DNA of 64,000 bases from Archangium gephyra (GCF_001027285.1 NZ_CP011509.1:2116501-2180500); one strand, 5' to 3'. Shown: positions 25,904-35,301, counted from the stretch's first letter. Made by a program: numbers and translations. Notes: generated by a model from the sequence alone, not told the origin.

Positions 25904-25955
25904 CTTATTTTTATAAGTCCCAGCGACTTGGCACCTATAAGCTATATGTCTCTCG
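25904..25955 (-). promoter_or_regulatory. AT-rich promoter/operator region of the Lrp operon
   Basis: An AT-rich island in otherwise GC-rich DNA begins 16 bases upstream of the Lrp start codon. It holds the perfect inverted repeat CTTAT-TTTT-ATAAG (25904-25917) and, about 20 bases further, CTATAAGCTATATG. Lrp proteins prefer such AT-rich imperfect palindromes, often in phased pairs, so autoregulation is likely. It may also serve the divergent GNAT gene. Confidence 0.5.
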
Positions 25956-26089
25956 AAGGCGGTGCAAGAGGGTAGCCAGGCGGGCAGGCGAGCCCTTTCC
26001 GCTCCCGGGGCTCGTGCCGTCACGAACGCGGGAGGCTTCCTCTGTTGGCAATGCACGTCTCGCGCCGGTGGGCTTCGAGGAGCGCAGCC

Positions 26090-26851
26090 ATGGATTCCGC
26101 CTTCCGTCAGCAGTTCCTGGGACTCGACCTGACGCTGGCCCGGCGCTTCGCGACGGTCGAGTCACGGCCGTGGGGATATTTCGTCCACGAGGTGGGAAAT
26201 CCCGGCCACTGGGATGCGAACACCGCGCGCTGGCTGCGAGCGGAGGCTCCGGAGGCCGCGCTCGAGGACATGGTGTCGCTCTACCGGGCGAGGGGGCTGG
26301 CGCCACGGGTGCGGGTGGATGACCTGAGCGCACCCGGTGACGTGGTGGAGCGGCTGGAGGCGCGGGGCTTCCAGACGGACTCGCAGGTGATGCGCCTCAT
26401 GCACTGGGCGCCGGGGTCCTCCCGTCCGCTTCCGGTGTTGTTCTCGGGGGTGACGCTGGAGGTGGCGGGCCCGGAGATGATCGCCTCCCTGGTGGAGATT
26501 CAAGCGGGGGCCGATGGCTGGGAGGGACGCGACTGGCGGGTGCGCTACCTGGAGCGGCTGGTTCCCAGCTCCGCGTCGCACTACTACCTCGCCCGGGTGG
26601 ACGGTGTGCCGGCGGCGATGGCGGCCCTGCATGAGGGGGAGGGCTGTGCGTTGGTCCAGGAGGTGGCGACGAGCCCCAGGCATCGCCGGCGCGGCCTGGC
26701 GACGGCGTTGATCACCTGGCTGCAGCGCAGGGCCACGGTGCCACTCTTCCTCCAGGTGTCCAACCCCGAGGCGGAGCGCATCTACGCGCGCGCGGGCTTC
26801 CGCGTGTGGGGAGAGCTCGAGCAGGTGACGTGCGTCCTGCCCGGGGCCTGA
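26090..26851 (+). CDS. GNAT-family N-acetyltransferase
   Basis: 253 residues. The C-terminal half carries the acetyl-CoA site: VQEVATSPRHRRRGLATALI (with the Q/R-x-x-G-x-G/A loop as RRRGLAT) and the closing strand-helix LFLQVSNPEAERIYARAGF. The N-terminal ~120 residues look like a degenerate second GNAT unit. ATG at 26090 has GAGGAG seven bases before it. It is divergent from the Lrp operon, about 200 bases apart. A GC-rich hairpin without U-tract (26856-26877) follows the stop. Substrate unknown. Confidence 0.85.
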   Translation: MDSAFRQQFLGLDLTLARRFATVESRPWGYFVHEVGNPGHWDANTARWLRAEAPEAALEDMVSLYRARGLAPRVRVDDLSAPGDVVERLEARGFQTDSQVMRLMHWAPGSSRPLPVLFSGVTLEVAGPEMIASLVEIQAGADGWEGRDWRVRYLERLVPSSASHYYLARVDGVPAAMAALHEGEGCALVQEVATSPRHRRRGLATALITWLQRRATVPLFLQVSNPEAERIYARAGFRVWGELEQVTCVLPGA

Positions 26852-26926
26852 GGAGCCTCCCCGTTGAAGAGGGGAGGGAGGCGCGGGAGGCCCGCTCCGG
26901 CATAGAGTGGTGGCCGGGGAGAGCTG

Positions 26927-29900
26927 ATGAACATCCGTATCAACCGCCGGGTCGCCCTCGGTATCGCCGCGGTGCTCGCCGTGGGACTCGTGAGGTGGGC
27001 CACCTCGGACGTGTGCGTGTCCGCGTGGGCCTTCCAGGGTGTGAAGGTGTACCGCTGTCCGGACGGTGACTTCCGGCAGACGCTGGGCCTGAGCGTCGAA
27101 GGGCTCGCCCGGGAGGCCACGGGCACCGTCTCCGTGTCGGCCGAGGCCCACGGCGTCACCGACGACGCCTGGGGGCGGCTGAACGCTCCGGTGCGGCGCC
27201 TGGAGGCCTCGCTCTTCCTCGTGGACGCCGGGGGCAAGGAGTCTCCCCTCGCGCCCGAGAAGGGCTGGGAGCAGCGCGACTCCGACTTCTCCCTGAGCGC
27301 CCGGGTGAAGCTGCCCGCGCTGCCGGATGGGGACTACCTGCTGCGTGCCCGCGTCACCACGCCGCTGGGCACCGGCACCGTGGACGCGCCGCTGGCCCTC
27401 TACGCTCCCGCCCGCGTCCACGTCCTCACCGACCGGCCCCTCTACGAGCCCGGCCACCAGGTCCGCTTCCGCGCCGTGGTGCTGCGTGCGAAGGACCTCG
27501 CGCCCATTGATGGGCGCCCGGGCACGTGGTTCGTCACCGACCCGTCCGGCGAGGTGGTGCTGGAGCAGCGCCTGCCCGCGGGCCCGTGGGGCGTGGTGTC
27601 CGGGGACTTCCCGCTCGACCGCGGCGCGCCCACCGGCACCTGGACGGCGCGCTGGACGAGCGGCGAGGCCTCCGGCGAGGCCTCCTTCCAGGTGAAGCCC
27701 TTCACCCTGCCGCGCTTCCGCGTGGAGGCCGTCAGCACGAAGCCCTTCTGGCGCGTGGGCGAGTCCCCCGTCGTCGAGGGCCGCGTCGTCTACAGCTCGG
27801 GCGCGCCGGTGGCGGACGCGGCCGTGGACGTCTCGTGGAACGCCTCCGGCCGGTGGCCCGCGCCCCTCGAGTGGCTCGACGCGAAGGCGAAGGACGGGCT
27901 GCCCCGGAAGGCACGCACGGATGCCTCGGGACGCTTCCGCCTCGCCCTGCCGCGCGTGCCGTATGACCTGCGCGGCCAGGCCACCCTCTCCGCGTGGCTG
28001 TCCGCCACGGATCCCGCGGGAGACCAGGTGCAGGGCGGTGCCTCGGTGCTGCTCGCCGAGGACGCGCTCGCCGTGTCGGCCGTGACGGAGCTGTCGGATG
28101 GACTGTCGGACGGCTACAGCAACCGCGTCTACCTGCGCGCCACCACGGCGGACGGCCAGCTGCTGCCCGGCGCGGAGCTCACCGTGAAGCGCGCGTGGGA
28201 CCCTCGGGACGAGGGCGTGCGCGCGGTGACGGACGAGGACGGCGTGGCCGCCTTCCAGCTCGACCCGGGCCCGCCCGTCAACGTCGTCCTTCCCGCCATG
28301 CCAGTGCGCCGCCAGCCTCCGCCGCCTCCGGTGCGGTTGGACTCGGTGAGGGAGCTGCTCGCGAACGACGGCTCGCCCGCGCTGGAGGACCAGCTCGCCC
28401 TGGAGCGGTGGCTGGAGTCCCTGCGCCCCTGTGCGCGCTTCGTGTCTCCCGACGTGGGCGCCAACCAGGTGACGCTGGGGGTGCGCGTGGCCGCGGGGGG
28501 CTCGGTGGTGGACGTGGTGTCGGATGGCTCGCTGCTGGGCTCCTGCCTCGCCTCGGTGGTGCGTGCGCGCTCGCTGCCGCCCGGCCGCGAGCGGATGTTG
28601 GGGCTCACCCTGGCGATGCTCGACCCGGGCCTGCCCTCGCTCGAGTTCGAGGTGCTCGACGCCGCCGGTGCCAGCGAGGAGTTGGAGGCGGCGCTGCAAG
28701 CCGCGGCGCTCGATGCGCGCGAGTGCCTGCCCGCGAAGCTGTCGCTGTCCGCGGCGCTGCCGGCCGTGCTCACGTGGCGCACGCGCCCCAAGCAGCGCGA
28801 GGTGGAGGTGGGCTGGTCGTCCTTGCCCCCGGAGGAGGACATGCTGCCCGCGGCCCACCTGTCCTGCATCCAGTCCCGCTTCTCCCGGCTGGTGCTGAGC
28901 GCCGAGCCCGAGAGTGCCATGGGCGTGGTGCGCTTCACCGCCGAGCCCGTGGGGGGCGGCTCCGACGGAGAGGTGGCCCAGGAGACGACGCTGCTCGGCT
29001 ACGAGCTGGTGGTGAGCGCGAAGGCGGGCAAGGAGGACCTGGGCTCGACGAAGTGGGTGGTGCACCCGGCCCGGTTGCCGCCCACGCGGCTGAGGGCCAC
29101 GCCGGTGCTGGCGCGTATGGGGGACGAGGTGCGCATCGAGCTGCTGCGCGGCCCGGACTTCAACGGGAAGCTGCCCAAGGAGCTCATCCTCATGGCCGGG
29201 GAGAAGGAGCTGAAGGCGAAGGTGGACAACAAGGTGGCGCGCTTCCAGCTGCCCGAGGACTTCGAGGGCTGGGCCGAGGCGAGCTGGGCGGGAGCGGTGG
29301 CCCGGGTGTACGTGGCGCCGCGCGCGCAACTGGCGCTCGAGGTGACGCCGGACAAGACGGCCTACGCGCCCGGTGAGCTGGCGCACCTCCAGGTACACAC
29401 GCGGGTGGACGGCGCGGACGGCCCGGCGGCGGTGGGCCTCTTCGGCGTGGACGAGAGTCTGTCGCAGCTGGTGCCGTTGCCGGGGAGGGGCGCGCTCGAC
29501 GGCATGCGTCCGGTGCCCACGGTGTCCTCGCCGGCCTTCGAGGTGCTGGACGGGACGGCGCTCGCCATGGGCCGCATCCGGGGCGCCAACGCGGCCGCGG
29601 CCACGCTGCTGCGGGTGTCGGGCGTGCCGCCGCGGGATGGCGGTGAGCGGCGGCTGTCGCTCCAGGTGTCCACTCCCTTCGAGCCGGAGGTGGAGCTGAC
29701 CGAGCCCTTCTACCGGGTGCTGTCGGAGCTGACGGTGCAGGCGCGCGCGTGGGAGGAGTCGGCGCCCAAGGACGAGACGCTCTCGCCGGGGGGAATGGCG
29801 AAGCTGTGGGAGAAGGCGCTCGAGGCCTGTGAGAAGCGCGGCGAGGCGGTGACGGACGCCTATGGCCGCCGGTTGAAGCTGTCGCGGCTGCCGCCGGAGC

Positions 29901-30001
29901 TGCTCGCCCTCACCGACCCGCGGGCGGTGGTGGTGAACGGCACGCGGCTGCCCGAGGACGTCGAGAACTGGGGCGCGTGGGTCGCCCGGGAGGCGCCATG
30001 A
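26927..30001 (+). CDS. Alpha-2-macroglobulin family protein, N-terminal half (MG domains)
   Basis: 1024 residues. An N-terminal hydrophobic segment (about 9-24) exports or anchors it, then a series of beta-sandwich macroglobulin domains. The MG2 signature TDRPLYEPGHQVRFRAV is at 168-184 and VEAVSTKPFWRVGESPVVEGRVVYSSG (read in two parts) follows as in MG3. A later part has LEVTPDKTAYAPGELAHL (about 805-822) and GLFGVDESL, which match the MG domains preceding the bait region. The chain ends before the thioester domain; that part is encoded by the next gene, overlapping by ATGA. Bacterial members trap proteases in the periplasm. The split into two polypeptides is unusual. Confidence 0.88.
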   Translation: MNIRINRRVALGIAAVLAVGLVRWATSDVCVSAWAFQGVKVYRCPDGDFRQTLGLSVEGLAREATGTVSVSAEAHGVTDDAWGRLNAPVRRLEASLFLVDAGGKESPLAPEKGWEQRDSDFSLSARVKLPALPDGDYLLRARVTTPLGTGTVDAPLALYAPARVHVLTDRPLYEPGHQVRFRAVVLRAKDLAPIDGRPGTWFVTDPSGEVVLEQRLPAGPWGVVSGDFPLDRGAPTGTWTARWTSGEASGEASFQVKPFTLPRFRVEAVSTKPFWRVGESPVVEGRVVYSSGAPVADAAVDVSWNASGRWPAPLEWLDAKAKDGLPRKARTDASGRFRLALPRVPYDLRGQATLSAWLSATDPAGDQVQGGASVLLAEDALAVSAVTELSDGLSDGYSNRVYLRATTADGQLLPGAELTVKRAWDPRDEGVRAVTDEDGVAAFQLDPGPPVNVVLPAMPVRRQPPPPPVRLDSVRELLANDGSPALEDQLALERWLESLRPCARFVSPDVGANQVTLGVRVAAGGSVVDVVSDGSLLGSCLASVVRARSLPPGRERMLGLTLAMLDPGLPSLEFEVLDAAGASEELEAALQAAALDARECLPAKLSLSAALPAVLTWRTRPKQREVEVGWSSLPPEEDMLPAAHLSCIQSRFSRLVLSAEPESAMGVVRFTAEPVGGGSDGEVAQETTLLGYELVVSAKAGKEDLGSTKWVVHPARLPPTRLRATPVLARMGDEVRIELLRGPDFNGKLPKELILMAGEKELKAKVDNKVARFQLPEDFEGWAEASWAGAVARVYVAPRAQLALEVTPDKTAYAPGELAHLQVHTRVDGADGPAAVGLFGVDESLSQLVPLPGRGALDGMRPVPTVSSPAFEVLDGTALAMGRIRGANAAAATLLRVSGVPPRDGGERRLSLQVSTPFEPEVELTEPFYRVLSELTVQARAWEESAPKDETLSPGGMAKLWEKALEACEKRGEAVTDAYGRRLKLSRLPPELLALTDPRAVVVNGTRLPEDVENWGAWVAREAP

Positions 30002-32334
30002 AGCGCTACTTCGTATTGGGTGGGGTGTGCCTCGTCGCGGGCTTCGCGCTGAACACGTGCATGGGGAGCCTGGCGCGCCACGAGGCCCCTTCCGCGGCCG
30101 CGTTGGCGGGCGATGACCGGATGTACGCGAAGAAGGACCTCAAGACCTTCGGCCAGAATGTCGCGGAGGAGATGGAGGACGAGGCGCCGATGCCAGCACC
30201 CGCCCAGTCCGTGGGCCGGGTGGCCGGGGCCGGCAGGGGAGGAGGAGGGGAGGGATTCGGGATGAAGGCCGAGGCGCCGGGAGCGCCGCCTCCACCGCCT
30301 CCGCCCGCGCCCGTGGCCGAGGCGCCCGCCACGCCGGGACGGGCCTGGTTCCCCGAGACGTTCCTCTTCGAGCCGCTGGTGGTGACGGATGCGTCCGGCC
30401 TGGCCTCGGTGCCGGTGAAGGTGCCGGACCGGCTGACGAACTGGCGGGTGCTGGCGCTGGCGCACTCGCGCTCGGGGGCGCAGGCCGGGGCGGTGAGCGG
30501 CTTCGCGGGCACACTGCCCACCTACGTGGACCCGGTGCTGCCGCCCTTCCTGCGTGCGGGCGACGTGGTGCGCGTACCGGTGCAGGTGGTGAACACCACG
30601 GGCACGCCGGTGACGCGCCCGCTGAAGGTGGAGGCGCAGGGCGCGGCGGTGGAGGGAGGCTCGCGCACGGTGACGGTGCCGGCGGCGGGCAGCGTGGTGG
30701 AGTACGTGACGGTGCGGACGGCGCAGCCGGGGCCGGTGACGCTGCGGGCCTCGTTGGGAGGCACGGACTCGGTGGTGCGGACGTTCGACGTGTGGCCCAC
30801 GGGCCGGCCGGTGGCGGAGACGCACGGCGGCACCCTGGCGGCGCCGCGCACCCTGGAACTGGTGGGCCCCGAGAACGCGGTGGCCGGCAGCGAGCGGGTG
30901 CGGTTGCTCGTCTTCCCGGGGGCGCTGGGCGTGCTGCGCTCGGAGCTGAACGCGGCGTTCGGACGTGGAGGCGTGGCCGAGGATGCCTACGCGCTGCTGC
31001 TCGCCGGGCGCGCGCCGGAGCTGCTGAAGTCCCTGGGTGGCACGGCGGACGCGGACTCGCTGAAGCGCATGTCGGCGCTGGCCGGGCAGCGGGTGCTGCG
31101 GGCGGGCCGTGCGCCGGAGGTGGCCACGGCGGCGCTGTTGGCGGAGGCGGCGCTGGTGCACCCGGACAACCCGGTGCTGGCGCGGCTGGGCGAGCGCCTG
31201 TCGGGACAGGTGGCCTCGGCGCAGCGGCCCGATGGGACGTGCCAGGGCGCGGACGGGTGGACGTTGCAGCGGTTGCTGGTGGCCACGGCGGACTGTGCCC
31301 GGGCGGTGCGTGCCGGGACGGGCTCGGACGCGGGACGCCGGAGGGCCTCGGGCTTCGACGCGCGCGTGGCGGGTGCCTTCGAGCGCTACGCGGCACGGGT
31401 GCAGGACGGCTACACGGCGGCGGCGGTGCTGGCCAGCGGGGGCGTGTCCGGCACGGTGCGGGACGCGCTGCGCAAGCAGGTGCGTGAGGCCATCCAGAAG
31501 CGGCCGGACGGCTCCGCCTTCCTGCCGGTGGGCCCGGGCGTGGTGCGCGCGGACGGGCTCGTCCCCTCGGAGACGGAGGCCACGGCGCTCGCGGTGTTGG
31601 CGCTCGTGGACGACAAGGAGGCGCCCCTGGCGGACCTGGGCACCTCGCTGCTCGCGGACTACCGGCCCGAGCGCGGCTGGGGTGACGGGCGTGCCAACCT
31701 CGTGGGCCTGAAGGCGGCGCTGGCGCTCTTCAAGGAGCCGCTGCCGTCCCAGGTGAGCGTGGTGCTGGAGCGGGACGGCAAGGTGGTGACGGAGGGCACG
31801 TTCGACGCGAAGGCACTGCGGGAGGTGCTCGCGCTGGAGGGCGCGGCGGCGGGCTCGGCGGGCAAGCACACGTGGGCGGTGCGCGCGGAGCCGGCGGTGC
31901 CGGGGCTGGGCTTCTCCCTCACGCTGGGGGCCTACGTGCCATGGCGCGCGAGCGAGACGGGGCGAGGGCTGGAACTCGCGGTGAAGGGCCCGGCGGAGGT
32001 GAAGGTGGGGATGCCGGCGGAGGTGACGGTGCAGGCGGCCTCGCCCGCGGGGATGGCGCTCACGCTGCGCCAGGGATTGCCCGCGGGGGTGCAGGTGGAC
32101 CGGGCGAGCCTGGATGCACTGGTGAACGAGGGGAAGGTGACGTCCTACGAGGTGGAGGATGGGGCGGTGAGCCTCACCCTGCCGCCGCGCGGCGCGGCCG
32201 AGCCCTTCAGTGCGCGCTTCCGGGTGGTGCCCACGCTGGCGGGCTCACTGCAGGCGGGGGCGTCGAGCCTCACGCCGGTGGACCGGCCGGACTTCGTCTT
32301 CCACGTGCCCCCGGCCACCTGGGCGGTGCGCTGA
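29998..32334 (+). CDS. Alpha-2-macroglobulin family protein, C-terminal half (thioester-domain-like)
   Basis: 778 residues. A TM-like start (FVLGGVCLVAGFALN) is followed by a flexible Gly/Pro linker with seven consecutive prolines (about 98-105). Then WFPETFLFEPLVVTDASG and PVKVPDRLTNWRVLALAHS (about 118-155), the hallmark of the A2M domain that follows the bait region. A helical thioester-domain-like part (about 310-600) lacks the CxEQ thioester motif. The end is beta-rich like the receptor-binding domain (SLTLPPRGAAEPF). It starts by ATGA overlap with the first half, so the two presumably assemble 1:1. Missing thioester recalls E. coli YfaS-type members. Confidence 0.87.
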   Translation: MKRYFVLGGVCLVAGFALNTCMGSLARHEAPSAAALAGDDRMYAKKDLKTFGQNVAEEMEDEAPMPAPAQSVGRVAGAGRGGGGEGFGMKAEAPGAPPPPPPPAPVAEAPATPGRAWFPETFLFEPLVVTDASGLASVPVKVPDRLTNWRVLALAHSRSGAQAGAVSGFAGTLPTYVDPVLPPFLRAGDVVRVPVQVVNTTGTPVTRPLKVEAQGAAVEGGSRTVTVPAAGSVVEYVTVRTAQPGPVTLRASLGGTDSVVRTFDVWPTGRPVAETHGGTLAAPRTLELVGPENAVAGSERVRLLVFPGALGVLRSELNAAFGRGGVAEDAYALLLAGRAPELLKSLGGTADADSLKRMSALAGQRVLRAGRAPEVATAALLAEAALVHPDNPVLARLGERLSGQVASAQRPDGTCQGADGWTLQRLLVATADCARAVRAGTGSDAGRRRASGFDARVAGAFERYAARVQDGYTAAAVLASGGVSGTVRDALRKQVREAIQKRPDGSAFLPVGPGVVRADGLVPSETEATALAVLALVDDKEAPLADLGTSLLADYRPERGWGDGRANLVGLKAALALFKEPLPSQVSVVLERDGKVVTEGTFDAKALREVLALEGAAAGSAGKHTWAVRAEPAVPGLGFSLTLGAYVPWRASETGRGLELAVKGPAEVKVGMPAEVTVQAASPAGMALTLRQGLPAGVQVDRASLDALVNEGKVTSYEVEDGAVSLTLPPRGAAEPFSARFRVVPTLAGSLQAGASSLTPVDRPDFVFHVPPATWAVR

Positions 32335-32352
32335 GCTCATCTCCCCCAACAT

Positions 32353-32386
32353 CCCCTCTCCCCCCGGGAGAGGGACGGGGTGAGGG
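32353..32386. repeat. REP-like palindromic element (copy 1)
   Basis: CCCCTCTCCC / GGGAGAGGG hairpin followed by ACGGGGTGAGGG. The conserved flank continues past the core (GGGTGAGGGTATCGAGG ... CGGGTTG) and is also seen next to the copies at 61536 and, inverted, at 37905. It sits 19 bases after the stop of the A2M second half and could help end its transcript, though there is no U-tract. Confidence 0.75.
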
Positions 32387-32515
32387 TATCGAGGTCCCCG
32401 GGTTGCCCCCGTGTCCGCGTCCCCAGATAACGATAAGCACGTTGTCACGGAAAATATCGTGATACAAGCTTTACTCGTTTAAGTCTGGGGCATGAAGCAC
32501 GGGAGGTTGACGGAC

Positions 32516-34483
32516 ATGAATCACGGGTGGATGCGGAAGTCGTGTGTCTTCGCGCTGGCCCTGGGTGTCGCCGTTCACGCGGGTCCGGCCGAAGCGGTCA
32601 CGCCAACGAGCGTGACCCGGATTTCACGGGTGACGGGAGCCACTCCCGCGGGAGAAAGCCTCCCCAATCCCAATCAAACGCATACGAACTACGAGGTCAT
32701 GGGAACGGACCTCGGCATCATGTGGGACAAGGGGGGCGGAGAGATCTTCGTCCTGTTTGGTGACACCTTCGGCAATGGCTGGTGTGGGAACGGCGGGTGT
32801 GGAGGGGGATGGCGCAGCAACGTGCTGGCGAGGTCTTCGGACAAGACGCTGGCGGACGGCCTGTCCTTCTCCACGATGATCCAGGACTACTCCCGTCACG
32901 CCAAGGAGCTGCTGCCCTCGAAGAAGATCAACTTCGATGAGATCACGGTCATCCCGACGGCGGGCGTCACCGTGGGTGCGCGGCATTACATCCACTACAT
33001 GTCCGTCAACAACTGGGGCGAGGCGGGCAGGTGGTCCACCAACTACGCGGGCATCGCGTACTCGGACGACAACGGGCAGAACTGGATCAAACACGCGAGC
33101 GCGAGGTGGCAGAACACCAGCACCTGGACGAACAACTTCCAGATGGCGGCCTTCGTCAGGAACGGGGGCTTCGTCTACATGTACGCGACGCCGAATGGCC
33201 GCTTCGGGAACGTGCACCTGGCCCGGGTGCCCGAGAACGCGCTGCTGAACATCAATGACTACCGGTACTGGGATGGCAATGGCTGGTCGTCCTCCCAGGC
33301 GGCGGCGGTGCCCGTGGCGGTGGGGGCGGCGGGTGAGCTGTCGGTGGCCTACAACTCCTATTTCGGCCGGTTCGTCATGACGTACATGAACGAGCCTCGT
33401 CAGGCCGTGGTGATGCGGGACGCGGCGACGCTGACGGGGCCGTGGAGCGGGGAGAAGGTACTCGCGAGCGCGACGAACTACCCGGGCCTGTACAACGCGT
33501 TCATCCACCCCTGGTCCACCAGCGGGACCGACCTGTACTTCATCCTGTCCCAGTGGACGCCCTACAACACCTTCCTGCTGAGGGCCACGCTGACGAGCGA
33601 CACGTTCGGCGACAACCTCCTCTCCGAGCCGGGCTTCGAGACCCAGGCGGCCACGCCGGTGATGGCGCCCTGGTACGTGCAGGGCAGCGGAGGCATCGAC
33701 CGCAATCTGGGCACCGCGCGGACGGGCCAGGACGCGGGCTATGTGCGCGCCAGCAGCGGCTGGAATGCCCTCGCGCAGAGCGTGGCCGTCCAGCCCTACA
33801 CGGATTACACGCTGAGGGGCTGGGTGCGCACCTCCGCCAACAACACGGCGGGCTACTTCGGGGCGAGGGGCGTGAACACCGGCCCCATCGTGGGGGAGAC
33901 TCCGTTCGGCGCGTTGACGGGCTACACGCAACTCTCCGTGTCCTTCAACTCCGGTCCCCACTCCGTGCTCGAGGTGTACGGCGGCATGTGGGCGAACAAT
34001 GGAGACACCTGGGTGCAACTCGACGATGTCAGCCTCACCCGGGGCACCAACCTCGTGGGCCATGCCGGCTTCGAGCAGCAGTCTTCCTCGAGCGCGACCT
34101 CACCCTGGTACGCCGAAGGCAACGCGGGAATCGACCGCAACCTCGGGTACGCCCGGACGGGGGCCCACAACGCCTGGGTGAGGAATGCCACCGGCTGGAA
34201 TGCCATCAAGCAGGAGGTGTCCGTGGTTCCGAATACGCTCTACACGTTGAGGGCGTGGCTCAAGACGTCCAGCAACTTCAACGACGGCTACTTCGGCGCG
34301 CGGATGTTGAACGGCGGGCCCATCCTGGGTGAGACCCACCTGACCCAACCGCTGGCCGGCTATACCCAGGTGACGGTCCAGTTCAATTCCGGCGCAAACC
34401 ACAGCGTCGAGCTGTTCGCGGGGCTCTGGGCCACCAGTGATACCTGGATGCAGGTGGACGACTTCAGCCTGACACGCAATTGA
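32516..34483 (+). CDS. Secreted DUF4185 (GH183-type) glycoside hydrolase candidate with two C-terminal binding-like repeats
   Basis: 655 residues. Signal peptide ends near AEA (about 28). The N-terminal ~360 residues match DUF4185: NYEVMGTDLGIMWDKGG and IFVLFGDTFGNGWC, five-bladed-propeller-like repeats, then SVAYNSYFGRFVMTYMNEP. Characterised DUF4185 proteins define family GH183, endo-acting D-arabinanases that cut mycobacterial arabinan. Two ~140-residue repeats follow (each opening with NLLSEPGFE or NLVGHAGFE and ending DDVSLTR or DDFSLTR), resembling CBM4/9-type jelly rolls. ATG at 32516 has GGAGG nine bases upstream; ATG 32492 is in frame with weaker spacing. Likely secreted wall- or polysaccharide-degrading enzyme. 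Confidence 0.82.
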   Translation: MNHGWMRKSCVFALALGVAVHAGPAEAVTPTSVTRISRVTGATPAGESLPNPNQTHTNYEVMGTDLGIMWDKGGGEIFVLFGDTFGNGWCGNGGCGGGWRSNVLARSSDKTLADGLSFSTMIQDYSRHAKELLPSKKINFDEITVIPTAGVTVGARHYIHYMSVNNWGEAGRWSTNYAGIAYSDDNGQNWIKHASARWQNTSTWTNNFQMAAFVRNGGFVYMYATPNGRFGNVHLARVPENALLNINDYRYWDGNGWSSSQAAAVPVAVGAAGELSVAYNSYFGRFVMTYMNEPRQAVVMRDAATLTGPWSGEKVLASATNYPGLYNAFIHPWSTSGTDLYFILSQWTPYNTFLLRATLTSDTFGDNLLSEPGFETQAATPVMAPWYVQGSGGIDRNLGTARTGQDAGYVRASSGWNALAQSVAVQPYTDYTLRGWVRTSANNTAGYFGARGVNTGPIVGETPFGALTGYTQLSVSFNSGPHSVLEVYGGMWANNGDTWVQLDDVSLTRGTNLVGHAGFEQQSSSSATSPWYAEGNAGIDRNLGYARTGAHNAWVRNATGWNAIKQEVSVVPNTLYTLRAWLKTSSNFNDGYFGARMLNGGPILGETHLTQPLAGYTQVTVQFNSGANHSVELFAGLWATSDTWMQVDDFSLTRN

Positions 34484-34542
34484 CCGTTCGGTGATTGGGT
34501 GGCGGCAGGGGCCGGCCTGGCATCGGTGCTACGCTCGCACCG

Positions 34543-35289
34543 GTGGAACCGCGTCCCGTCCCTGATTTCCGTCCCCTTGGCCGCAAGGCGTATGGCTCGA
34601 TTCCCCACCTCCCGGGCTCTCGCACCGGGCCGGCGGATCGCCACCTGTCCCCCGCGCTCGCGCGCATCTGCACCGAGCGCGCTCGCGACGCGCGAGACCA
34701 CATCGTGGTGCTGGAGAAGCTCGACGGCTCGTGCGTGGCCGCGGCGCGCGTGGGGGACGCCGTGCTCGCGCTGGGCCGCGAGGGACGTCTGGCGTCGCAA
34801 TCTCCCAATGAGGCCCGCCGGCTCTGGGCGGCCTGGGTCGCCGTGCATGTGGAGCGCTTCCTGGCCGTGCTCCAGCCCGGAGAGCGGCTCGTGGGCGAGT
34901 GGCTGGCGCTAGCGCATGGCACCCGCTACGTGCTGCCGCATGAGCCCTTCGTCGCCTTCGATTTGATGCGGGACGGGGAGCGGCTGCCCTGGCACGCCGT
35001 CACCGAGCGCGTCCGTGCGGGCGGCTTCGTGACGCCGGGGTTGATCCACGAGGGCGGGCCGCTGGGAATCCCGGCGGCGATGGAGCGGCTCCAGGCGGGC
35101 GGCTTCCATGGGGCCGTGGACCCGGTGGAGGGGGCCGTCTGGAGGGTGGAGCGGCGAGAGGGCGGCACTGTCAGGGTGGAGTTCCTCGCCAAGTATGTAC
35201 GGCCGGAGAAGGTAGATGGCAGCCTCCTGCCGGAGAACACAGGGAGGGCCGCCGTGTGGAACTGGCGCCCCGAGGCGCCGCAGCCGTAG
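34543..35289 (+). CDS. RNA ligase, nucleotidyltransferase domain (Rnl2/PF09414-like)
   Basis: 248 residues, just an adenylyltransferase core. All ligase motifs are seen: motif I EKLDGS with AMP-accepting K59, motif III VGEWL (E119), IIIa FVAFDLM (136-142), IV EGAVWRV (196-202) and V FLAKYV with K217. It would seal RNA 3'-OH/5'-phosphate ends via an AMP intermediate. Start is uncertain: GTG at 34543 begins before DFRPLGRKAYGSIPHLPGS, which I take as the conserved N-terminus; the frame is open to TTG 34495. The next gene starts 12 bases on, and a nucleotidyltransferase gene follows, forming a compact three-gene cassette. Confidence 0.85.
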   Translation: MEPRPVPDFRPLGRKAYGSIPHLPGSRTGPADRHLSPALARICTERARDARDHIVVLEKLDGSCVAAARVGDAVLALGREGRLASQSPNEARRLWAAWVAVHVERFLAVLQPGERLVGEWLALAHGTRYVLPHEPFVAFDLMRDGERLPWHAVTERVRAGGFVTPGLIHEGGPLGIPAAMERLQAGGFHGAVDPVEGAVWRVERREGGTVRVEFLAKYVRPEKVDGSLLPENTGRAAVWNWRPEAPQP

Positions 35290-35301
35290 GGAGGCGCCGC
35301 C

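Noticed and set aside
29998-32334. Thioester motif in the alpha-2-macroglobulin second half
   Set aside because: No C-x-E-Q sequence found; cysteines near CQGADGW and TADCARAV look like a disulfide pair, not a thioester.
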